From Collinsella aerofaciens (GTDB lineage: Bacteria; Actinomycetota; Coriobacteriia; Coriobacteriales; Coriobacteriaceae), in NCBI RefSeq assembly GCF_015555045.1, contig NZ_JADNJQ010000002.1, positions 37,663 through 101,662 of the forward strand: a stretch of DNA of 64,000 nucleotides, written 5' to 3'. The translations under genes were made by a program, and so were the position numbers. The notes beneath the pieces were generated by a model, which made no database searches, had not been told where the DNA came from, and saw only the letters and a list, made by a program, of their open reading frames with translations. Shown here piece by piece: positions 28,364 through 36,831 of this stretch (position 1 is its first letter; the number at the start of each line of letters is the position of its first letter).

Positions 28364-29056
28364 CTAGATAGACGAGTCTTTAGGCAGCTCAAAGTAGTCG
28401 GGATGCAAGGCGATAACCGGGCCCTGCTCCTCGGGCATCAGGTGCAAGTGCGTCTCTGCCAGATAACTCGCCGCATCGGTATCGCCCCTCTTAATGGCCT
28501 CGAGAATCCGGCGATGCTGCCGACGAATCGGCTCCCAATCCAGATCCTGCGACACCATACGCAACCAGTTGTATCGCTCAAAATGCGTGTTGATGCTCTT
28601 CATCCAATCCCACAACATGTGACGATCGGCAATCTCAAAACATGTCTCATGGAACAAGTTGTCCAGATCGAAAAAGCGACGTGTTTCGCTATGGTCGAGT
28701 GACTCGGACTCGGCAAGAATCTGCTCAAGCCGCTGCTTTTGCTCGGGCGTAGCAGCCGAACAACATTTAATGAGCACGCTTCTCTCGAGCTTCTCGCGCA
28801 AGAAACAGGCGTTCTCGGCGCGCTCCATGCTGATTTTTGAGACATAAGTGCCGCTTTTGGGACGCGTTTCCACCAGCTCCTGCTCACGCAGGCGCACAAA
28901 GGACTCGCGAATGGGCGTGCGCCCGATTCCCGTCTCCTTTTCCAGACCAATCGCCGAAAGGCGCGTGCCAGGCTTGAGCTCGGCATAGATGATCTTGGAG
29001 CGCAATGCGTTGTATGCCTGGTCTTGCAGGCTCTGATAATGCTGGTGTTGTTCCAT
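28364..29056 (-). CDS. GntR-family regulator with FCD domain
   Basis: 230 aa. An N-terminal winged HTH (about 10-75: LRSKIIYAELKPGTRLSAIG, then GIGRTPIRESFVRLREQ) and an all-helical FCD ligand domain (about 85-220) with the D-x(n)-H-x(n)-H metal-binding layout (DLDNLFHETCFEIADRH). FCD regulators sense carboxylic acids and control catabolic genes. GAGGG lies before ATG 29056. No target gene is adjacent; a fragment of a second FCD regulator occurs at 30890. Confidence 0.9.
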   Translation of the reverse strand: MEQHQHYQSLQDQAYNALRSKIIYAELKPGTRLSAIGLEKETGIGRTPIRESFVRLREQELVETRPKSGTYVSKISMERAENACFLREKLERSVLIKCCSAATPEQKQRLEQILAESESLDHSETRRFFDLDNLFHETCFEIADRHMLWDWMKSINTHFERYNWLRMVSQDLDWEPIRRQHRRILEAIKRGDTDAASYLAETHLHLMPEEQGPVIALHPDYFELPKDSSI

Positions 29057-29200
29057 AAAGCCCTCGGATGAAGCCCACGGTTTGTCGAATATCACCACGT
29101 AATACTATCGCATCGACACGCCCCAGCTCCCAATCAGTCTTTTTGGGACGGGGCTCTTTTAGCTACCCTGGCCCGCAGATCGGCCCCCTTGCCACAAAAG

Positions 29201-29340
29201 TGGCCCATCTACTACGTTAACACGGATAGCCTCGGCCATACCGAAAACCGTGAAAACAAAACCGCAGGTAGACAGCTTGTCGATTTTCGAAAAAGCCGAC
29301 TATGGTTGACCCCTGCGGCTTAAACGTAGTAGATAGGCCC
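29201..29340. repeat. 140-bp inverted-repeat element
   Basis: The ends (GGCCCATCTACTACGTT and AACGTAGTAGATAGGCCC) pair over 16 of 18 positions. Inside, CCGCAGG and CCTGCGG form a second nested pair and GTCGATTTTCGAAAAAGC a third. It occupies part of the 480-bp non-coding stretch 29057-29538, which also holds the 10-bp tandem repeats. Could be a MITE or a structured RNA. Confidence 0.55.
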
Positions 29341-29480
29341 TTTTCGTGGCGCAGCACTACTGCACCCCAAATTGGCACCCCGAGCCCTCGTGAGTTGCCA
29401 ACAAGCTGTTCGCCCAGCGCTTTATCCGCGCGGCATTTGGAAAATAGCACCACCGCAAAACCCGCGAGTAGCGCTTACTT

Positions 29481-29520
29481 TGCTATATCTTGCTATACTT
29501 TGCTATATCTTGCTATATCT
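29481..29520. repeat. four tandem 10-bp repeats (TGCTATATCT)
   Basis: Units are TGCTATATCT, TGCTATACTT, TGCTATATCT, TGCTATATCT, immediately upstream of the ribosome binding site of the ATPase gene. The 10-bp period puts each on the same face of the helix and each contains a TATA-like -10 sequence. Confidence 0.9.
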
Positions 29521-29538
29521 TGAGCAAAGGTGGCTCAC

Positions 29539-30630
29539 ATGCAAACAAACCCTTTTAAGCCCACAGCAGGTAAAACACCTCCCACGATTATCGGCCGCGA
29601 AGATGTGCTCGAAGAATTCAATGAGGGCCTCACCAACGGGCCTGGTGCCCCTGGGCGCCTAATGCGCATAGCCGGCGTCCGTGGAACGGGCAAGACGGTC
29701 CTCCTTGACGAGTGCTCACGTTTGGCGCAAAGCCGTGGCTAGACGGTCATAAAAGAGGTCGCAACCGAGGGACTTTGCCAGCGCATTCTCGAACAGCTGC
29801 AGCCCAAATTCCAGGCCAAACACGCCAGATTTGAGCCCACCGTAGCTGGCATATCCATCGGCAGCATAGATATTGAGCGAATCGGCCCATCGCTACGCGA
29901 CGCCATGAGACAGACAATAACCAAGAATGGAAATGGCCTGCTCATCACTCTCGACGAGGTTCAAGACGCAGAGCTCGATGAGGTCCGAACGCTCTCCATT
30001 GCGATTCAGCAGGTTATCGGCGAAGACCTTGATATCGCCTTTGTTTTTGCTGGGCTGCCTTCGATGATTGAAAGCATCATCAACGGAAAGACACTTACGT
30101 TTTTGCGCCGTGCCCTCCCCTTTGATCTGAAGGCTGTGGCAGTAACCGAAGTGTCGTACTCCCTCGAGGAAACCATTGAAGCGTCTGGCGTGGAGTTGCA
30201 GCCAGGTATTGCCGGCCAACTTGCCGAGGCAACGCAAGGCTATCCTTTCATGATCCAACTCGTTGGATACTACGCATGGCAGTTGGCAAGACGCGCACAT
30301 ACAGCGATTATTGGAGAAGAAGAAGCCGAGCGTGGCATTGCAACGGCACGCGAACGCTTCTGCGCCATGGTGATTGAGCCCGCGCTGCGGCGCATTCCGC
30401 CCACGTGCATCGCTTATCTGCTGAGCATGGCGTCTTTGGGGCAGACGAGCTCGACCAGCATGGTTGCCGATGCCCTAAACAAAACGCCTCAACAGGTGAG
30501 CTCCGTCCGCAGCCGCCTGTTAAGAGAATCGATTATCGAGGCCCCCTCGTACGGCAAGGTCTCATTTGCCATCCCCTACATGCGCAATTACCTCTACGAA
30601 CACAAAGCCGAACTGGAAGTTGAACTGTAG
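29539..30630 (+). pseudogene. AAA-family ATPase with an in-frame amber codon
   Basis: 363 codons reading in one frame from ATG 29539 (AAGGTGG upstream) to the TAG... stop at 30630, broken only by TAG at codon 68 (29740-29742), where TGG (Trp) would be expected after SRG. Walker A is GVRGTGKT (46-53), Walker B is LLITLDEVQD. The later part has the helical lid and a winged-helix-like C-terminus (ALNKTPQQVSSVRSRLLRES). This is the ORC/AAA_16-type ATP-binding protein often found alone in accessory regions, of unknown function. A restart at ATG 29905 would lack Walker A. Either a recent nonsense mutation, readthrough, or a sequence error. Preceded by 10-bp tandem repeats. Confidence 0.8.
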
Positions 30631-30649
30631 AAGCGGTAACTGCCCTGCA

Positions 30650-30702
30650 AGACGAAAACCGTTTTCATACGGATTTAAAGCAGACGTAAACGGTTTTCGT
30701 CT
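30650..30702 (+). terminator. hairpin after the ATPase gene
   Basis: AGACGAAAACCGTTT and its complement form a 15-bp stem followed by GTTTTACG, 20 bases after the ATPase stop. The T-run is short. Confidence 0.55.
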
Positions 30703-30800
30703 GTTTTACGTTCGGGAATAAGACGCAAATTGCACTTTCGTATGGTTTTACGCCAAACGCAACACGCTTTTGTCCGGCTATGCGTCCCCAATCCAGACGA

Positions 30801-30836
30801 AAAGGGCCCCGAGCTCGTGTGAGCTCGGGGCCCTTT
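30801..30836 (+). terminator. strong hairpin AAAGGGCCCCGAGCTC
   Basis: A perfect 16-bp GC-rich stem with a GTGT loop; the right arm ends in CCCTTTG. No intact gene ends nearby on plus, so it may be the relic terminator of a lost gene. Confidence 0.7.
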
Positions 30837-30889
30837 GTGCCGCACATCTATGAGATGGAATCGATGCGCACGGGCGCTACTCCATGTAG

Positions 30890-31129
30890 CCACCCTGGGA
30901 TGGCGGAAACCTCGTCGTTCCCCGCCTGATGGGCGTGCTCAAGGCATCCGTCCCCCTCTTTATCGACGTGACCGGCAAAAAGCTCGTCGAGGAAACTATC
31001 CGCACGCACCTCGATGTGGCCGACGCCATCGCCTCGCGCAATCCCACCGCCGCGCATGACGCGATGTATCTGCACCTGGTGTATAACCGCAACATGATTG
31101 CGGAGGGAGCAGAAGCAAAAGGCATTTAG
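30890..31129 (+). pseudogene. C-terminal remnant of a GntR/FCD regulator
   Basis: An open stretch after a TAG at 30887 encodes NLVVPRLMGVLKASVPLFID, then ETIRTHLDVADAIASRNPTA and AAHDAMYLHLVYNRNMI, ending at 31129. This matches the last helices of an FCD domain (H-x(n)-D-A-I-x-x-R-N-P-x-A-A-x-x-A-M-x-x-H), but the HTH and first half of the ligand domain are missing and there is no ribosome binding site. It looks like a deletion remnant. Its neighbour on the other strand is an OYE-type reductase, possibly a former target. Confidence 0.75.
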
Positions 31130-31161
31130 GGCCCGACAATAATCTTTCTTTGGCAAAACGC

Positions 31162-31199
31162 AAGCGGCGGCTGCCCAACACACAGGGCAGCCGCCGCTT
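31162..31199. terminator. bidirectional terminator between GntR remnant and OYE gene
   Basis: AAGCGGCGGCTGCCC and complement form a 15-bp stem with a loop of 8; TTTTT follows on plus and GCGTTTT on minus. It ends the flavin reductase gene on minus. Confidence 0.85.
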
Positions 31200-31228
31200 T
31201 TTGCAATCGATTGGCGCAAAGGGGTTGA

Positions 31229-33178
31229 TTAGAGCTCGCAGGCGACCTTGTAGCCATCGCCGATGGCGTCGCGGATGTTGCCGCACTTGTTGGCATCGCC
31301 CAGCACGTGGGTGGCAACACCGGCGGCGGCAAGGTCGTCGGCCAGCTTGGTATTGGGACGATAGCCCATGGCAAGCACCAGCGTATCGGCACCGGTGATG
31401 GTGTGGACCTCGCCGTCCTTCTCGTAACTGATGGTGTCCTCGGTAATCTCGGTCACCTTGGCCTCGGTCAGCACGTGGACGCCCTTGGAGAGCATGCGCG
31501 TGATGAGCACCGCGCGACCGGCACCGCCCTCGTTGGCGGCGAGCGTCTTGGTCATCTCGATGACGGTGACATCGCGATTGGCCGGCGAGAGGTCATTGAC
31601 CAACGGGGCCAGGTAATCGGCCGTCTCGCAGCCAACGGTACCGCCGCCCACGATGACGATCTTCTTGCCCGGGAAAGCCTTGCCGCTCAGCAGGTCGTCA
31701 GCCGTCATAACCTGCTTAAAGCCCTGCATAAAGGCCGGGGCGATGGGCTCGGCGCCATAAGCCAGGACAACCTCGTAGCCGGCGTAGTCACGCTGAATGT
31801 CCTCGGCAGTAAGCTCGGTGCCAAATACGCACTTCACGCCGACCTCGGCCAGGCGACGGTACTGATACTTGATCACGCGGGTGAGTTCCTGCTTTGCCGG
31901 CGGAACGGCCGCGATGCGCATCTCGCCACCCGGCTCGTCCTGCTTATCCACGAGCACTACGTTGTGGCCGCGCTTGGCAGCAATGTAGGCTGCCTCCATG
32001 CCCGCAGGACCAGCGCCCACAACCAGCACGTTCTTAGCCTCGGCGGCAGGCTCGTAGCCGGCCTCGTCGCGCTCAACATCGGGATTGACGGTGCAGGAGA
32101 TGCGCTTGCCAAACATAATGCCGTTCAGGCAGCGCAGGCAGCCAATGCAGGGGCGGATGTCGTCGGCGTTGCCGGCGGCTGCCTTGTTGCAGAACTCGGC
32201 ATCGCACAGATTGGCGCGGCCCATCATGCAGATGTCGGCAGCACCGTCCTCGATCAGCTCCTCGGCAATCCATGCCTCGTTAATGCGGCCGACCGTGGCA
32301 ACGGGAATGTTGACGTGCTTTTTGATCTCTCGCGAGCAGGCGGCATGCGAGGCCTGCTGCGTGCCGGCGGCGGGAATGGCAGAGCCGCGCTTGATGGTGG
32401 TACCGCCCGACACATGAATCATGTCGACGCCGGCCTTCTCCAGGCGACGTGAAACGTAGATCATGTCGTTGAGGGTCAGGCCGCCATCGGTGTACTCGTC
32501 GCCCGAGATACGGACGTCGATGATAAAGTCCTTGCTGCAGCGCTCGCGAATCTCGGCAATGACCTCGAGCAGGAAGCGCATACGCGCGTCGAGCGAGCCG
32601 CCGTACTCATCGGTACGCTTGTTGTAGAGCGGGGTCAAAAAGCCGCCGAGCATGCCGTGGGCGTGCGCCGCATGGACCTCGACGCCATCGACGCCGGCCT
32701 TCTGCATACGCACGGCAGCGTCGCCAAACTGATGCGTGAGCTCGTGGATCTCATCGACCGTGATAGGACGCGGTGCCTCGCGGGCATAGGACGGTCCCAC
32801 GAAGGACGGAGCGATCAGGCGCGGCGTGCCCGGAATGTTAAAGGCCATGTAGGCGGGGTGGAAGAGCTGCGGCATGATCTTGCAGCCGTACTCGTGGACA
32901 GCCGCGGCGAGCTTTTCCCAACCGGGGATAAACGTGTCGTCGTAGCAGCACATGTCACCCGGCAGATAGGTATAGGTGGGCTCGACCGTCACGACCTCGG
33001 TAATGATGAGGCCAACGCCGCCCTTGGCACGGGCACGGTAATGATCGACCAAGTCGTCGGTCACATAGCCATGATCGGCCAGGTTCGTGGACACCGGCGG
33101 CATAAAGACGCGGTTCTTGACCTCGGTCGTACCGACCTTGATCGGACTAAAGAGCATTGGATAGGCGGAGGACTCCAT
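31229..33178 (-). CDS. old yellow enzyme-type NADH:flavin oxidoreductase (2,4-dienoyl-CoA reductase/enoate reductase family)
   Basis: 649 aa, the length of FadH/BaiCD-type enzymes. Residues 1-350 are the FMN TIM barrel (MPPVSTNLADHGY start, HAAHAHGMLGGFLTPLYNKR with the active-site His region). A 4Fe-4S site is CIGCLRC with a fourth Cys 12 residues later (about 350-370). The second half is a FAD/NADH disulphide-reductase-like pair of Rossmann folds (VLVVGAGPAGMEAAYIAAKR and IVIVGGGTVGCETADYLA). Such enzymes reduce activated C=C bonds of unsaturated acids, steroids or xenobiotics anaerobically; the substrate is not predictable. AAAGGA precedes the ATG. Confidence 0.92.
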   Translation of the reverse strand: MESSAYPMLFSPIKVGTTEVKNRVFMPPVSTNLADHGYVTDDLVDHYRARAKGGVGLIITEVVTVEPTYTYLPGDMCCYDDTFIPGWEKLAAAVHEYGCKIMPQLFHPAYMAFNIPGTPRLIAPSFVGPSYAREAPRPITVDEIHELTHQFGDAAVRMQKAGVDGVEVHAAHAHGMLGGFLTPLYNKRTDEYGGSLDARMRFLLEVIAEIRERCSKDFIIDVRISGDEYTDGGLTLNDMIYVSRRLEKAGVDMIHVSGGTTIKRGSAIPAAGTQQASHAACSREIKKHVNIPVATVGRINEAWIAEELIEDGAADICMMGRANLCDAEFCNKAAAGNADDIRPCIGCLRCLNGIMFGKRISCTVNPDVERDEAGYEPAAEAKNVLVVGAGPAGMEAAYIAAKRGHNVVLVDKQDEPGGEMRIAAVPPAKQELTRVIKYQYRRLAEVGVKCVFGTELTAEDIQRDYAGYEVVLAYGAEPIAPAFMQGFKQVMTADDLLSGKAFPGKKIVIVGGGTVGCETADYLAPLVNDLSPANRDVTVIEMTKTLAANEGGAGRAVLITRMLSKGVHVLTEAKVTEITEDTISYEKDGEVHTITGADTLVLAMGYRPNTKLADDLAAAGVATHVLGDANKCGNIRDAIGDGYKVACEL

Positions 33179-33280
33179 GCGGGATTCCTTTCATTTGAGC
33201 CGCTAGGCGGCAGTTGCTGACGTACCTATCGTACCAGAAACTGCCGTATCCGCAGTCAAACATGCCCAAACGCCGGTCGG

Positions 33281-33481
33281 CTAATGAATACCGCGACCCA
33301 AGTCTTCGGCGATTTTGTCTACGCCCTTAAGTGCAGCGCACGTCTTTTTGTTGGAGCAATGCCCCGTGCAAACGCCACCCTGAGCGCAGTCGGCGCAGGT
33401 GCCCTTGCGGTAGATGCGCACGCACACGGCGACAAACGCAACGCCGATAACAGCCAGTACAACAATATCGATAGGTGCCAT
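33281..33481 (-). CDS. FeoB-associated Cys-rich membrane protein
   Basis: 66 aa: one TM helix (IDIVVLAVIGVAFVAVCVRI) then a short tail with CADCAQGGVCTGHCSNKKTC. This is the typical FeoB-associated Cys-rich protein, thought to assist ferrous iron uptake or bind iron or redox partners; the role is not proven. GAGGAGG precedes the ATG. It lies 200 bp after feoB on the same strand, beyond feoB's terminator-like hairpin, so expression may depend on readthrough or its own promoter. Confidence 0.88.
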   Translation of the reverse strand: MAPIDIVVLAVIGVAFVAVCVRIYRKGTCADCAQGGVCTGHCSNKKTCAALKGVDKIAEDLGRGIH

Positions 33482-33531
33482 AGCAAGCCTCCTCTAGTTA
33501 ACCACCACTTACTTTACCCCATTCTCCACCT

Positions 33532-33558
33532 ACCAAAAAGGGACAGGTTTATTTTGGT
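33532..33558. repeat. REP-like element, AAAAAGGGACAGGTT family
   Basis: ACCAAAAA and TTTTGGT around GGGACAGGTTTA. Same core as 11017-11057 in the opposite orientation. Confidence 0.7.
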
Positions 33559-33627
33559 CGGTTTTATCTGCGGAAACGCCACATCTTAACTTCTGGGGCA
33601 AAGTAATCTGTCTCCCATGCACAAAAA

Positions 33628-33655
33628 GCCCGGGGTCGCTGGGACACCCGGGCTC
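33628..33655 (-). terminator. terminator of feoB
   Basis: AGCCCGGG and CCCGGGCT with a 12-base loop; the minus strand continues CTTTTTG. About 30 bp after the feoB stop. Confidence 0.8.
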
Positions 33656-33683
33656 GTGGAAAGGGGTTAATCCTTATTCGGAC

Positions 33684-36011
33684 TTAGGCGGAAACTGCGG
33701 CAGAAGCAGTGTTGGTCTCGTCCTCGTCGGTCCATGCATGTTTGGGCATGGGACGGAAGATCTGGAAGAGCATCGCAACCAGCAGCACGATGGTCACAAT
33801 CGTCCAGATACCAAACTGTCCCAGCACAAGCAGGTTGTAGAACTGGTTGATGAACAGGCCGATAACCCAAGCGAAGGCGCACTCGTAGCCGATGGCAATC
33901 GCGGTCCACTTGCCGGAATCCATCTGGTTGCGGATGGTGCCCATGGCGGCAAAGCACGGGGCGCACAGCAGGTTGAACGCTCCAAAGGCAACGCAAGCAC
34001 CCATGGTGGGGAACATGCCGGCAAACGCGGTCCACAGGCTCGGGTCGGTCTCGCCCGCGTCGGCGACGGACAGCAGCGAGCCGGCGGTGGCGACAACGTT
34101 CTCCTTAGCGACAAGGCCAGAGACAGTCAGCGCGGTGGCCTGCCAGGTGCTAAAGCCGAGCGGGGCGAAGATCCAAGCGACCAGGTTGCCGAGCATGGCA
34201 AGCACGGAGTAGTCCATGAACTCCTCGGGGATGCCGTCCATCGCAGGCAGGAAGCCAAAGGAGCCGTTGTAGCTGCCAAAGTTGGACAGGAACCAAACCA
34301 CGACAGTGGAGGCAAAGATGACCGTGCCGGCCTTCTTGATAAAGGCCCAGCAGCGCTCCCACACGTGCAGCGCCCAAGAGCGGATCGCCGGGAAGTGGTA
34401 GGCAGGAAGCTCCATAACGAACGGCGTCGGGCGGCCGGCGAAGAGCTTGGTCTTCTTGAGCATGAGGCCCGAAGCAATGACGGCAAAGACGCCCAGGAAG
34501 TAGAAGAGCGGGCTGATCCACGCGGCGGTGGTGGAAGAATCGCCGATGATGGAACCCATGAGCAGGGCGATGATCGGCAGCTTGGCGCCACAGGGAATGA
34601 ACGTGGTGGTCATGACCGTCATGCGGCGGTCCTTCTCGTTCTCGATGGTCTTGGTAGCCATGACGCCGGGGACGCCGCAGCCCGAGGACACGAGCATGGG
34701 AATAAAGGACTTACCGGACAGGCCAAAGCGGCGGAACACGCGGTCCATGATGAAGGCGACACGGGCCATGTAGCCACAGTCCTCCAGGAAGGACAGCATG
34801 ACGAACAGCAGGAACATCTGAGGCACAAAGCCAAAGATGGCACCCAGACCGCCGACGATACCGTCGCAGACCAGCGAATCAACCAGGCCACCGTCCTCGG
34901 TGCCGCCTGCCACAAGGGCGTCGTGCACCACGGTGGTGATGCCGGGGACATAGGGGCCGTACTGCGCCGGGTCGACCGAGTCGGCATTGTCGCCCGCAGC
35001 CTCGACAGCTGCGTCGTAGGCGTCGCGACCCTGACCGAGCACGTACCAACCGTCGGTACCGAAGAGCTGGTCGTTGGTGAAGTCGGTCACCGTGCCGCCC
35101 AAGGTAGAAACGGCGATGTAGTACACACAGAACATGATGACCACAAAGATCGGCAGGCCCAGGATACGGTTGGTAACCACGCGGTCGATCTTCTCGGAGG
35201 TGCTCATCTTGGCCGGAGCCTTAGTGAGGCACTCGTCAATGATGTGCGCGATGACGCCGTAACGCTCGCCGGTGATGATGGACTCGGCATCGTCGTCGCA
35301 ATCCTGCTCGCACTGGGCGACCAGCTCCCCCACGCGAGCGGCCTTCTCCTTGGTGAGGTTGATGAGTTTGCAGGCGTCTGCATCACGCTCGAACAGCTTG
35401 ACGGCGTAATAGCGGCGCTTGTTGGCGGGAACGCTCGCCGGAAGGTTGTTCTCGATGTGGTCTAGAACGTCCTCGATAGAAGAATCGAACTTGTGCTCCG
35501 GCACCTGGCCCTTGGAAGCAGCGGACTTCTTAACCTGCTCGAACAGCTCCTTGATGCCCTTGTTCTTAAGAGCGGAGATCATCATAACCGGGCAGCCGAG
35601 CTTCTTGGAGAGCTTGTCCGTGTCGATCTTGTCACCGTTCTTCTCGACCAAGTCGGCCATGTTGAGGGCAACGACCACGGGCAGGCCGGTCTCGATAACC
35701 TGAAGCGCCAGGTACAGGTTGCGCTCGAGGTTGGTGGCGTCGACCACCTGGACGACGACATCGGGCTCTCCGCTCATGAGGTAATCGCGCGAGCATTGTT
35801 CCTCGGGACTGTAGGGGGAAAGCGAGTAGATGCCGGGGAGGTCCGTAATGGTAACGTTCTTGTCGCTTAGGAGCTTGGCTTCCTTTTTCTCAACCGTGAC
35901 GCCGGGCCAGTTGCCAACGTAGCCGTTGGCGCCGGTAATCAGGTTGAAAAGCGTGGTCTTGCCGCAGTTGGGGTTACCCGCCAGCGCGACATGGATCTGA
36001 GAATCCGCCAT
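33684..36011 (-). CDS. feoB: ferrous iron transporter FeoB
   Basis: 775 aa. The cytosolic N-terminal G domain has G1 GNPNCGKTT (12-20), the G2/G3 segment GNWPGVTVEKKE ... DLPGIYSLSPYSPEE and G4 ALNMADLV. A helical GDI-like linker follows, then the membrane part with two Gate motifs (IPMLVSSGCGVPGVMATK and FIPCGAKLPI) and about 8-10 TM helices. It imports Fe2+ across the cytoplasmic membrane. The C-terminus ends in a hydrophobic helix plus short tail. GAAGGA precedes the ATG. Two feoA genes lie upstream and the Cys-rich protein downstream. Confidence 0.96.
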   Translation of the reverse strand: MADSQIHVALAGNPNCGKTTLFNLITGANGYVGNWPGVTVEKKEAKLLSDKNVTITDLPGIYSLSPYSPEEQCSRDYLMSGEPDVVVQVVDATNLERNLYLALQVIETGLPVVVALNMADLVEKNGDKIDTDKLSKKLGCPVMMISALKNKGIKELFEQVKKSAASKGQVPEHKFDSSIEDVLDHIENNLPASVPANKRRYYAVKLFERDADACKLINLTKEKAARVGELVAQCEQDCDDDAESIITGERYGVIAHIIDECLTKAPAKMSTSEKIDRVVTNRILGLPIFVVIMFCVYYIAVSTLGGTVTDFTNDQLFGTDGWYVLGQGRDAYDAAVEAAGDNADSVDPAQYGPYVPGITTVVHDALVAGGTEDGGLVDSLVCDGIVGGLGAIFGFVPQMFLLFVMLSFLEDCGYMARVAFIMDRVFRRFGLSGKSFIPMLVSSGCGVPGVMATKTIENEKDRRMTVMTTTFIPCGAKLPIIALLMGSIIGDSSTTAAWISPLFYFLGVFAVIASGLMLKKTKLFAGRPTPFVMELPAYHFPAIRSWALHVWERCWAFIKKAGTVIFASTVVVWFLSNFGSYNGSFGFLPAMDGIPEEFMDYSVLAMLGNLVAWIFAPLGFSTWQATALTVSGLVAKENVVATAGSLLSVADAGETDPSLWTAFAGMFPTMGACVAFGAFNLLCAPCFAAMGTIRNQMDSGKWTAIAIGYECAFAWVIGLFINQFYNLLVLGQFGIWTIVTIVLLVAMLFQIFRPMPKHAWTDEDETNTASAAVSA

Positions 36012-36086
36012 TCAATCCTTCTTCCTTGTGTGCCTGCGCTGCTTTCTCCGCGCAGGCTGGATAATGTGCTTCAAAGTTGCAGCATT

Positions 36087-36106
36087 AAGTTAGAAAAACC
36101 TAACTT
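36087..36106. promoter_or_regulatory. inverted repeat between feoA and feoB, possible metalloregulator site
   Basis: AAGTTAG and CTAACTT separated by 6 bases. It resembles DtxR/MntR-family half-sites (TTAGGTTAG type) in base composition and symmetry, and lies in the feoA-feoB gap, about 80 bp before feoB. It could equally be a small hairpin. Confidence 0.4.
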
Positions 36107-36134
36107 TATCTGCAGAAATATGCGCCGCGAGTCC

Positions 36135-36356
36135 TTACTGAACCTCGACGACGGCGGCCTCCTCCTTGCGGATGGAAAGCTCGTAGCCGCGCACGTTGAT
36201 CTCGACCGGATCACCGAGCGGTGCAACCTTCACGACCTTGAACGAAGTGCCCTTGATGAGCCCCAGGTCCATAAGGTGGCGGCGAAGCGCGCCCTCACCG
36301 TGAAGCTTGACGATGGTAGAGCTCTCGCCCACCTTAACGTCACCCAACGTCTTCAT
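36135..36356 (-). CDS. feoA: FeoA domain protein (second copy)
   Basis: 73 aa SH3-like FeoA. The characteristic segments are LGDVKVGESSTIVKL, RRHLMDLGLIKGTSFKVVKV, and DPVEINVRGYELSIRKEEA. FeoA is a cytosolic partner that promotes FeoB-dependent iron uptake. AGGGGGA lies upstream of the ATG. It sits between another feoA and feoB, 120 bp from feoB; a palindrome occupies that gap. Confidence 0.93.
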   Translation of the reverse strand: MKTLGDVKVGESSTIVKLHGEGALRRHLMDLGLIKGTSFKVVKVAPLGDPVEINVRGYELSIRKEEAAVVEVQ

Positions 36357-36395
36357 CCTCTTGTCCCCCTTTCGGTTTTTATCAAATGCTGCGAA

Positions 36396-36638
36396 CTAAC
36401 CGACGGTCATGATGTGCATGGCCACCTTGGAATCGATGCCAAAGCGTGCGCCCAGCACCGTGACGATGATATTGGCGCCACTCGAGCTCACCACGTGGAT
36501 TTCGTTGCCCTCGACAAAGCCGAGGTCCTTGAGGTGGTGCTTCATGTCCTCATTGCCCTTTACACGAGACACGCGCACGGTTTCGCCCGCTTTTACCATC
36601 GAAAGCGGCATGGCCGGCATCTGCGGTCCGCAAGACAT
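36396..36638 (-). CDS. feoA: FeoA domain protein (first gene of the feo operon)
   Basis: 80 aa. Same SH3-like fold: MVKAGETVRVSRVKGNEDM, HHLKDLGFVEGNEIHVVSS, VTVLGARFGIDSKVAMHI. The N-terminus MSCGPQMPAMPL is longer than in the second copy. Two divergent FeoA proteins before one FeoB is a known arrangement in anaerobic Gram-positives. TTAGGAG precedes the ATG. Confidence 0.93.
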   Translation of the reverse strand: MSCGPQMPAMPLSMVKAGETVRVSRVKGNEDMKHHLKDLGFVEGNEIHVVSSSGANIIVTVLGARFGIDSKVAMHIMTVG

Positions 36639-36680
36639 GAGTAGCTCCTAACGTCAGTTCGTCCTTAACATCGACGCGAT

Positions 36681-36734
36681 AAAAGTTAACCACGTCTATG
36701 TTCGCTTTAGTAAACTAACACGTGGTTAACTTTT
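36681..36734. promoter_or_regulatory. 15-bp inverted repeat upstream of the feo operon
   Basis: AAAAGTTAACCACGT and ACGTGGTTAACTTTT are perfect complements around a 24-base centre that itself contains a TTTAGTAAACTAA dyad. It lies 45-95 bp before the first feoA. An iron-responsive operator or attenuator is plausible; on the plus strand the right arm runs into TTTTT and could also terminate. Confidence 0.5.
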
Positions 36735-36791
36735 TGGAAAGGGTCCCCATTCAGATTTCGAAAAAGTTTCCTATACGAAACAAAACAAAAA

Positions 36792-36822
36792 GGCGCGGCA
36801 AAGAGCTGTCCTTTGCCGCGCC
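36792..36822 (-). terminator. terminator of the HPr gene
   Basis: GGCGCGGCAAAG and complement, 7-base loop, then TTTTTG on the minus strand, 10 bases after the stop. Confidence 0.9.
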
Positions 36823-36831
36823 CCGTCATGC

